The notes under the pieces: generated by a model | The model's input: only the letters and a program-made list of their open reading frames with translations | Database searches by the model: none | What the model was told of the DNA's origin: nothing | In this document: positions 9,327 to 15,175 of the stretch, piece after piece | How the letters are laid out: the number at the start of each line of letters is the position of its first letter | Position numbering within the stretch: position 1 is the first letter of the stretch | From: Bacteroidota bacterium | Lineage (GTDB): Bacteria > Bacteroidota > Bacteroidia > JACPRZ01 | Reading direction: 5' to 3' | DNA length: 43,560 nucleotides | NCBI GenBank assembly: GCA_016193485.1 | Contig: JACPRZ010000050.1 | Coordinates: forward strand, 1 to 43,560 | Translations under genes and position numbers: made by a program

Positions 9327-9827
9327 CTAATCGTCATCATCATCTTCCTCTCCATTTTCATTTTGCTGATTTTGAATTACTGTCGTATTACTCCTGATTT
9401 CAGAATGGCGAATCTGTCCGCCCAGATATCCGGTACGAGCCATGGCTCCAAAAGTAACGGCAGAAAACAATAATGTCGCAACAACAGAATGTTTCATATA
9501 GCCCGATTTACGATAGTGAAAAAAAACAGAAATGAGCGCAATGAGTCCTGTTACTTCCATCAGCCAAAAAGCTAATTCAGCAGCTTCCTCGTGTGTTTCA
9601 ATAATGGATTTGGAAATTCCTGCAATATCTTCTACTGATTCTTCTGCAGGTTCACCGGTCAAAAAAACAGGAACTGCAATCAATGCAGTTATTACAATTA
9701 TAAAAATTCCCAATAGTTTTACTTGCTGGCTTTTTGAAAACAATCCATAAGAAAGTATTCCAAATCCAATCAAAGTCCCGGTTATCGGAAAATGATTTAA
9801 AAGTAAATGCAGATATGTCGGGTTCAT
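9327..9827 (-). CDS. Four-helix integral membrane protein of the ars operon
   Basis: This 166-residue protein has hydrophobic segments at about 5-30, 36-57, 84-104 and 112-136 and a very acidic tail (EEDDDDD). The N-terminus ([17 protein letters not shown]) resembles the start of DUF2231-like membrane proteins, some of which may bind haem; His7, His12, His80 and His112 lie at membrane edges and could serve as ligands. The family assignment is tentative. It lies between arsM (31-bp gap) and the arsC stump, so it is co-transcribed with arsenic genes. A role in metal handling or redox at the membrane is only a guess. Confidence 0.7.
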   Translation of the reverse strand: MNPTYLHLLLNHFPITGTLIGFGILSYGLFSKSQQVKLLGIFIIVITALIAVPVFLTGEPAEESVEDIAGISKSIIETHEEAAELAFWLMEVTGLIALISVFFHYRKSGYMKHSVVATLLFSAVTFGAMARTGYLGGQIRHSEIRSNTTVIQNQQNENGEEDDDDD

Positions 9828-9858
9828 AATTGTAATTTATTAGTAGTTTAAATTTTAA

Positions 9859-10698
9859 TCAGCAACATTGTGTTTCAGGGTTGCATCCGGCATCAATTGG
9901 CTTTTCTGCATAAACCGTAATGCTATAAATTCCGACTCCGCTGTTTTTATAGTCATCTATCTGTTGCGGAGTAAGGTAATCCCCAAGAATATCATCTGGA
10001 AGCGTGATTAGTTTTTCCTTTTGCACTTTGCTGTTTACAAATCCCGACTCATTAATAATTTGGAGGTATTCTGATTTCTGAAGAGCACCGCTCACGCAAC
10101 CTACATACATTTCGCTTGCCTGCTGTAAACTTTGCGGAAGATTTCCTGCAAGCACTACATCCGAAATGCTGAAATGTCCGTTTGGTTTAAGAATTCTGAA
10201 AATTTCCTGAAATGCTTTTCGCTTGTCAGGAACAAGATTCAACACGCAATTGCTCACAACTACATCTGCACGATTAGCAGCAACCGGAATTTTTTCAATA
10301 TCTCCAAAACGAAATTCCACATTGTTAAATCCCAACTTCTCTGCATTTTCACGCGCTTTGTCAATCATCCCTTCTGTCATATCAATGCCGATGACTTTGC
10401 CGCTTTCACCAGTCAGCGCCCGTGCAACAAAGCAATCGTTTCCTGCACCTGAGCCAAGGTCAATTACCGTATCGCCTTTTTTAATTTTTGCAAACTGTGT
10501 TGGCAAGCCGCAACCTAATCCCAAGTCGGCATCGGGAACATATCCTTCCAGTTGATTGTAGTTTTCACTGAACACAGCGTAATCAACCGTTGAGCAACCT
10601 CCTGTACCGCAGCAGGAAGATTGATTTTGTTCTTTGCTTTGTTTAGCAATTTCACCGTATTTTTCTTTTACGGTTTGTTTGATTTTTGTAGTGTCCAT
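9859..10698 (-). CDS. arsM: Arsenite S-adenosylmethionine methyltransferase
   Basis: The protein has 279 residues from the ATG at 10698. A TTG nine codons earlier (10725) overlaps the stop of the upstream ATPase, but ATG is the better start. The SAM-binding motif I is DLGSGAGNDCF (about 81-90), followed by GIDMTEGMI. Conserved cysteines fit ArsM: Cys63 (LGLGCGLPT), Cys151 (SNCVLNL) and Cys201 (VGCVSGAL), the three arsenite-binding positions. An extra SSCCGTGGC cluster near the N-terminus and a C-terminal GCNPETQCC may also bind arsenic. ArsM methylates As(III) to mono-, di- and trimethylated species. Its place beside an ABC exporter suggests products may be pumped out. Confidence 0.95.
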   Translation of the reverse strand: MDTTKIKQTVKEKYGEIAKQSKEQNQSSCCGTGGCSTVDYAVFSENYNQLEGYVPDADLGLGCGLPTQFAKIKKGDTVIDLGSGAGNDCFVARALTGESGKVIGIDMTEGMIDKARENAEKLGFNNVEFRFGDIEKIPVAANRADVVVSNCVLNLVPDKRKAFQEIFRILKPNGHFSISDVVLAGNLPQSLQQASEMYVGCVSGALQKSEYLQIINESGFVNSKVQKEKLITLPDDILGDYLTPQQIDDYKNSGVGIYSITVYAEKPIDAGCNPETQCC

Positions 10699-10721
10699 AA
10701 TTTTGAGTTTTATTTTAGTTA

Positions 10722-11399
10722 TCAATTAGTTTTCGTTACACAACCGTCTTTCAGATGTATTTTAACATTGCCATACTTTGCCGCTTCGGGGCTATGAGTT
10801 ACCATTATAATGGTAATACCATTTTTTGTATTCAGTTCTTTTAAAAGAGTAAGAATTTCAGAAGCAAGCGAAGGGTCAAGGTTGCCTGTCGGTTCATCGG
10901 CAAGAATTACAGATGGATTGTTTGCTAATGCCCGTGCAATGGCTACTCGCTGCTGCTGGCCTGCTGATAATTCCTTTGGATAATGCTGCATTCTGTCTGA
11001 TAGTCCGACTGTTGTTAATAATTCACGGGCAATTTCCATTTGTGTTTTCTTATCTTTTTGTAAAAGGGAAAGCGGAACCATTACATTTTCTTCTGCCGTG
11101 AGATAAGGAATGAGAGAGAAACTTTGCATTACATACCCAATATGTTTTTGCCGGAATGCAGAAAGCGCATTGTCTCCTGCACTATGCAATGGCTGTTCAT
11201 TAAAAAAAATGCTCCCGGATGACGGACGCAATAAACCGCCTAATATAAAAAGCAGCGTAGATTTTCCTGAACCGGAAGATCCTGTTATAGTAACAAACCT
11301 CCCTTTTTCAATCGTTACCGAAACATCCGACAAGGCGTTAATCACCGTGCCGTTGTGATGATGGTATTGTTTTGTAATATTTTTTACCTGTAAATACAT
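10722..11399 (-). CDS. ABC transporter ATP-binding protein (MacB/LolD class)
   Basis: This 225-residue ATPase has Walker [10 protein letters not shown] (40-48), signature LSAGQQQ (144-150) and Walker [13 protein letters not shown] (about 164-175), with Asp168-Glu169. The ADEPTGNLD form and the overall length place it in the MacB/LolD/FtsE group, which drives FtsX-fold permeases rather than classic importers. Its start lies two bases after the permease stop, so the two form one transporter. It is followed by arsM with a 23-bp gap. The substrate is unknown; the operon context suggests arsenicals or thiol-metal complexes. Confidence 0.93.
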   Translation of the reverse strand: MYLQVKNITKQYHHHNGTVINALSDVSVTIEKGRFVTITGSSGSGKSTLLFILGGLLRPSSGSIFFNEQPLHSAGDNALSAFRQKHIGYVMQSFSLIPYLTAEENVMVPLSLLQKDKKTQMEIARELLTTVGLSDRMQHYPKELSAGQQQRVAIARALANNPSVILADEPTGNLDPSLASEILTLLKELNTKNGITIIMVTHSPEAAKYGNVKIHLKDGCVTKTN

Positions 11400-11401
11400 A
11401 G

Positions 11402-12622
11402 TTACGATTCCTGCATTATTGAATAGGGCTCAATCCTTGATGCCTGATAGGCGGGTATAAGGGAGCCGATTACTGAAATGATTATAGACAACAGAATTGA
11501 AAACGGAAATAAAACCGCAATGGGTTGTACAATGATACCCGCTAATTGCGGTCCTAAAATTATTCCTGCAAATGTTCCGATGATATAACCCAATATTCCT
11601 CCGAAAAAGCCCAGTATAACTGATTTTATCAAAAGCATTGAATAAATTTTTGATTGCGAAAAACCAACCATCCGGTAAATTCCGATTTCTTTTTTTCGTT
11701 CGTTCACATTCGCCCACATATAGTTACCGATTGAAATTCCGCCTACAAGCAGAATGATGATTAAAAAGATAAGCGATATTTGGTTCATCATTTTGTTGGT
11801 TTCTAATTGCGTGGAAACAATCTGACCGATGGTAGTAATTCTTGTGTCGGGGAGGATATTTCGCATTTTACTCAGAAGTCCTTCAGAAATAGCATTGCAA
11901 CAGCCCATTATTTCTATGGCGCTGATTTGGTTTTCTATTCCCAAAAGTTTTTGAACTGTATGTAAGTGAGCAAATATTCTTCCATCATCAATGGTTCCTG
12001 TTTCAGGAAGAACTTTTGCAACATTAAATTCTTTATTCTCAATGCTAATTTTTCCTCCTTCAACAACCGATAGTTTTTTTGCAGCAATAAAACCCACATA
12101 ACAATCAACAGCGGCAAGTGAGTCAATGGTTTTGCGTTGCAAACGTTCATCTTTATATCCTAATGATTGATTTGCTGTGTTGGAAGGCGCACAACTTGCT
12201 TTAAGTTCAGCGCCCATAAGACCGGATGTTTGCCAAAGCGGTTTAGCGGTAATTTCATTGGCAGGAAGTATTCCTGTAAGGACAAAACTTTCTTCCCCGA
12301 TTTTCACACGCCTGCTTAATTTAGGTGAAAGATTATCTACGCCCGATAAGTCGGAAGTAACAATTCGTTCAACATAATTTTCTGGAAATGTCGGAGCATC
12401 AATATCGGCAGTATAATAATCGTCAGTACTGGCTCCCTGTGGCAGCACCAGAATATTTGCCCCGAGATTATCAAGTTTTACAGCGACTGCTTTTTCTGAA
12501 AAAGTGGCAACGGAACGGATGCCTACAATTACCGCAATGCCAAAAATAATTGCCATCAATCCTGAAATAAGCCGCGACTTGCGATGCCAGAGTTCGAGCA
12601 AAACTAAGTTGAAAAGGTTCAT
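11402..12622 (-). CDS. FtsX/MacB-type ABC permease with extracytoplasmic cysteines, in the ars operon
   Basis: The 406-residue protein shows one N-terminal TM (about 17-37), a large periplasmic MacB-like domain, and three C-terminal TMs (about 281-300, 325-350, 365-395) preceding SLIPAYQASRIEPYSIMQES. That is the FtsX-domain architecture. The periplasmic domain carries Cys144, Cys174 and a Cys241-Cys242 pair (EIMGCCNAI), which is unusual and suggests metal(loid) or thiol chemistry. Its start codon is part of the target duplication of a MITE inserted directly upstream (12628-12776). Before insertion the ATG lay 10 bp after the thioredoxin-like gene, so it belonged to one tight operon. Confidence 0.9.
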   Translation of the reverse strand: MNLFNLVLLELWHRKSRLISGLMAIIFGIAVIVGIRSVATFSEKAVAVKLDNLGANILVLPQGASTDDYYTADIDAPTFPENYVERIVTSDLSGVDNLSPKLSRRVKIGEESFVLTGILPANEITAKPLWQTSGLMGAELKASCAPSNTANQSLGYKDERLQRKTIDSLAAVDCYVGFIAAKKLSVVEGGKISIENKEFNVAKVLPETGTIDDGRIFAHLHTVQKLLGIENQISAIEIMGCCNAISEGLLSKMRNILPDTRITTIGQIVSTQLETNKMMNQISLIFLIIILLVGGISIGNYMWANVNERKKEIGIYRMVGFSQSKIYSMLLIKSVILGFFGGILGYIIGTFAGIILGPQLAGIIVQPIAVLFPFSILLSIIISVIGSLIPAYQASRIEPYSIMQES

Positions 12623-12627
12623 TTTTC

Positions 12628-12776
12628 GTTACTATTCACCCCAAATTACAAATTATTATTGGTCATTGCAATTTAACTCTGTGTAACTCAGTGTACTCTG
12701 TGCTCTCTGTGTTGAAGGATTTTTAACACAGAGTTCACTGAGATAACAGAGTTTCACAGAGGGGGTGAATAGTACC
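12628..12776. mobile_element. MITE inserted at the start codon of the ABC permease
   Basis: The ends are GTTACTATTCACCCC (12628-12642) and an inverted copy at 12762-12776 with a two-base difference at the outer edge. The 8-bp direct repeat CATTTTTC flanks it (12620-12627 and 12777-12784). The interior is a long palindrome of ACACAGAG/CTCTGTGT type, with no gene. The left duplication contains the permease start codon (CAT on the plus strand), so insertion split the ars operon but regenerated the start. It is the same family as 6462-6623 by its GTTACTnTTC end, duplication length and internal design. Confidence 0.88.
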
Positions 12777-12789
12777 CATTTTTCTTTTA

Positions 12790-13530
12790 TCATTTTTTAG
12801 TTGGTCCGCAACTTTTTTTACTTCCAGGGGGACAACATCCGCCAGCGGGTTTCTTCGTTGCGGTTGCAACCAATGTTTTTGAATCAGTAACATCACTAAA
12901 AGAACCTGCAATTTGCCCCTGACTATTTATTACGAATGTTTGGGGCGTATCGCCAATAGCAGTGATTTTTAATTCGTTTAAGAAGTTTTTTTCAGTGGCA
13001 TCATCAAAGTCAACTTCTACAATTTTTGCGTTATCTTTCATTTCGGCACAGGCAACTTCACATTTACTGAGAACATCTTTTTTCTTCATTGATTTCTTGC
13101 TTACAACTATAAAAACCGATTTGCCGTCATTGATTGCCTTCAGAACATCGGCTTTCTTTAGCGATGGAATCATCGCGACAAGATTTTCGGCTGTGGTTTG
13201 TTTAAAATTTGCTCCGCCTGCAACCACACCATTTGAAGCAACAACGAGTATTAAAGGAACGGGGGCTCCGGCAAGGCGGTATTTCGTTACCAGATTTTCG
13301 TTGACTTTATCTGCACGGTTCATTTCAATAACAGCAGATTTCGGATAAAGTTTCTGCGCCTCGGCAGCAAGTTTTTTTGCTGCAACATTATCCGGATTAC
13401 CGGTTTCCGTTACAGTTAGAAATACTACTTTTCCCGCTTTGTTAGCAGTTTCAATATCGGTTTGAACCGATGCAAACGCATAACTTGCGCATATTGCGAA
13501 AGCGATGCTAAGGATGTTTGATTTTTTCAT
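12790..13530 (-). CDS. Secreted tandem thioredoxin-like protein with Cys-rich tail, ars operon
   Basis: The protein has 246 residues with a Sec signal peptide (1-20, ending SYAFA). Two thioredoxin-like halves are visible. The first (about 30-120) has a cis-Pro-like GAPVPLILV but no CxxC. The second (about 130-215) has Cys157-x3-Cys161 and a cis-Pro motif GDTPQTFVI. The C-terminus, GGCCPPGSKKSCGPTKK, carries three more cysteines and could bind a thiophilic metal(loid). It lies 23 bp downstream of arsR and before the ABC permease. A periplasmic redox or arsenic-binding role, perhaps handing substrate to the ABC system, is inferred. Confidence 0.8.
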   Translation of the reverse strand: MKKSNILSIAFAICASYAFASVQTDIETANKAGKVVFLTVTETGNPDNVAAKKLAAEAQKLYPKSAVIEMNRADKVNENLVTKYRLAGAPVPLILVVASNGVVAGGANFKQTTAENLVAMIPSLKKADVLKAINDGKSVFIVVSKKSMKKKDVLSKCEVACAEMKDNAKIVEVDFDDATEKNFLNELKITAIGDTPQTFVINSQGQIAGSFSDVTDSKTLVATATKKPAGGCCPPGSKKSCGPTKK

Positions 13531-13553
13531 TTGATTTTAATTTTGATTTGTGA

Positions 13554-13886
13554 TTAATGACACTTATTTTTCTTCTTCTTTAATTTGACAGAAATGTTTG
13601 CAAAATAGTTTTGCAGTTTACGGATAGATTTTTCATCAATGCAGTAACAAATTGCATTACCGTTAATATCGCCTTTAATCAGACCGGCATTTTTCAGTTC
13701 CTTTAAGTGTTGTGAAACAGTCGGCTGTGCCAATGGCAATTCATTAACAATGTCGCCACAAATGCAAGCGTCCGTCTTTAACAAATAGTCAATGATGGAA
13801 ATCCTTGCAGGATGGCCTAATGCTTTGGCTATTGTTGCAATAGCATTTTGTTTTTCCGTGAAATGCTTCGTCTTGGTTGTTCCCAT
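13554..13886 (-). CDS. arsR: ArsR-family transcriptional repressor
   Basis: The protein has 110 residues from the ATG at 13886. An upstream TTG (13907) falls inside the predicted -7 element and is rejected. Winged-helix features are clear: ALGHPARISIIDYL, then ELPLAQPTVSQHLKELKNAGLIKG as the recognition helix. Candidate As(III) ligands are Cys41 and Cys43 (DACICGDIV), with Cys80 and Cys82 (AICYCID) and Cys109 near the C-terminus. It is the first gene of the minus-strand arsenic operon and probably represses it until arsenite binds. It is divergent from a Crp/Fnr gene. Confidence 0.93.
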   Translation of the reverse strand: MGTTKTKHFTEKQNAIATIAKALGHPARISIIDYLLKTDACICGDIVNELPLAQPTVSQHLKELKNAGLIKGDINGNAICYCIDEKSIRKLQNYFANISVKLKKKKNKCH

Positions 13887-13904
13887 TTGTTTATTTTTAG
13901 ATTG

Positions 13905-13934
13905 CAATATTACGATAAATATTTAATGTGCAAG
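13905..13934 (-). promoter_or_regulatory. Predicted Bacteroidota promoter of the ars operon
   Basis: On the minus strand CTTG (13934-13931) is followed 18 bp later by TAATATTG (13912-13905), close to the TTTG / TAnnTTTG consensus. The ATG of arsR follows 18 bp downstream. AATATT is repeated with a 6-bp spacer at 13906-13911 and 13918-13923, overlapping the promoter, and is a candidate ArsR operator. Confidence 0.6.
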
Positions 13935-13977
13935 TTATTTTTAGAAAAAAGTTGTCACCATTAGTTTTGGGATACAC

Positions 13978-13997
13978 CCTGCACTTCGGCAGGCAGG
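13978..13997. repeat. 20-bp CCTGCCTGCCG palindromic micro-repeat
   Basis: The minus strand reads CCTGCCTGCCGAAGTGCAGG. The same 11-base core and GCAGG end, always 20 bp, occur at 6525-6544 and 36343-36362. It lies in the arsR/crp divergent region. That region (13887-14214) also holds a TTGCTAT/ATAGCAA inverted repeat (14013-14031) and the promoter of the regulator gene. Confidence 0.7.
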
Positions 13998-14101
13998 TTT
14001 GAATTGTTTTTATTGCTATGCTGGATAGCAACAAAGAAATTTATTATCGCTGCACAGGAGTTTTAATTTCATCAGAATACATTACCGGCTTTTATCAACT
14101 A

Positions 14102-14150
14102 TTGAGATGACCAACAACATATTTTCTTCATGCAGGCATATCTACTTTTG
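14102..14150 (+). promoter_or_regulatory. Candidate promoter of the first Crp/Fnr gene
   Basis: TACTTTTG at 14143-14150 matches the TAnnTTTG -7 consensus exactly. A degenerate FNR-like half-box TTGAGATGACCAAC lies at 14102-14115, the same distance upstream (41 bp) as in other promoters in this window, but there is no clear -33 TTG. This suggests regulator-dependent expression, with modest confidence. Confidence 0.45.
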
Positions 14151-14214
14151 AATGTTGGATTTTCAGAATTTCCGATTACTGTATTGATACTATTATTTGC
14201 CAACATACAAAAAG

Positions 14215-14943
14215 ATGAAACAATCAGAAAATATTTCATGTACCGGGTGCGACAACAGTAAATGTCTCATCAATTTCTGTTCAAATGAATGGAAAGCCAA
14301 ATTATCCGCAGAAAAAAAAATGCGGTCATATCCAAGGAAGCAGAACATTTTCTGGGAGAAATTAACAATTTACGGAATTTACTTTATCTACAAAGGGAAA
14401 GTAAAACTGGTTTCACAGGAATTGCAGGGAAAGGAACAGATTGTCCGGTTAGCCACTGACGGGGATCTCCTTGGAATTTTAAGCGCTAACAGCAACGAGA
14501 CCTATATCCTGAGCGCATTTGCGCTTGATGATTCGGCAATATGTTTTATCGACAACCCGACATTATTTCAGGCGCTGTTGGAAAATCCTCAATTTTCCCT
14601 CAATATCCTGCTCTATTATTGCAATTTGATGCGGAGAATGGAGATCCGGTCCAGGAATTTCGCCTGCATGAATGTAAAAGAAAAAGTTGCCGATTCTATT
14701 TTGCATCTCTACCGCACTTATGGCGGCAAAAAAGAAAATAATAAAATCCTGCTTAATGCACAACTGCCTCACAGGGAGATTGCCATGCTTTGCGGCACAT
14801 CGGAAGAACAGGTATCAAGGACTTTTTCAGAACTGGTTTCTGAAAAACTTATTACCGTAGAAGGCAGGAAGGTTTACATTAACGATATGGATAAGTTGGA
14901 TAATGCAGTTACATGCTGCTCCACCGACAAACGGCTCCTCTGA
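14215..14943 (+). CDS. Crp/Fnr-family regulator with N-terminal four-Cys motif (copy 1)
   Basis: The protein has 242 residues from the ATG at 14215; a TTG six codons earlier is less likely. It has an N-terminal Cys motif CTGCDNSKCLINFC (Cx2Cx4Cx4C), a cyclic-nucleotide-binding-like beta-roll (about 30-130), a dimer helix, and a C-terminal winged helix with REIAMLCGTSEEQVSRTFSEL. The cysteine motif precedes the effector domain as in Fnr-type Fe-S oxygen/NO sensors, though its spacing differs from E. coli FNR. Two paralogues share it in this window. It lies 232 bp upstream of the molybdoenzyme operon and is a candidate regulator of it. Sensing by an Fe-S cluster is inferred. Confidence 0.9.
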   Translation: MKQSENISCTGCDNSKCLINFCSNEWKAKLSAEKKMRSYPRKQNIFWEKLTIYGIYFIYKGKVKLVSQELQGKEQIVRLATDGDLLGILSANSNETYILSAFALDDSAICFIDNPTLFQALLENPQFSLNILLYYCNLMRRMEIRSRNFACMNVKEKVADSILHLYRTYGGKKENNKILLNAQLPHREIAMLCGTSEEQVSRTFSELVSEKLITVEGRKVYINDMDKLDNAVTCCSTDKRLL

Positions 14944-15069
14944 TAATTCGGAAAAGTTCACCCTGCCTTCTTACCATCAAACCTTTTCATGAGATAAGGC
15001 AAATTATCTTCCTGCGGTATTACGGTTTTTCCTGATAATGAAAGTCATTTGAGTGTTTTTAAATCATTA

Positions 15070-15127
15070 CTTGCTTTGGGGCAAGAAAAAATAGTGATTT
15101 GCACTCCGGTCAATAATAACTTGTAAT
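15070..15127 (+). promoter_or_regulatory. Weak candidate control region upstream of the molybdoenzyme
   Basis: CTTGCTTTGGGGCAAG (15070-15085) is a dyad with 5-bp arms and a 6-bp gap. Downstream ATTTGC (15097-15102) and TAACTTG (15117-15123) resemble -33 and -7 elements, with a short 15-bp gap. It does not match the FNR-like box seen at other promoters here, so control by a different regulator is possible. Confidence 0.3.
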
Positions 15128-15175
15128 AATAAAGAAAAGTATTCAAAAAAATCAAACTATTTAATTTTTATTTTC

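Noticed and set aside
15070..15085. FNR box for the molybdoenzyme operon
   Set aside because: The dyad TTGC..GCAA differs from the TTGAn/nTCAn boxes and its spacing to the promoter does not fit; listed only as a weak candidate.
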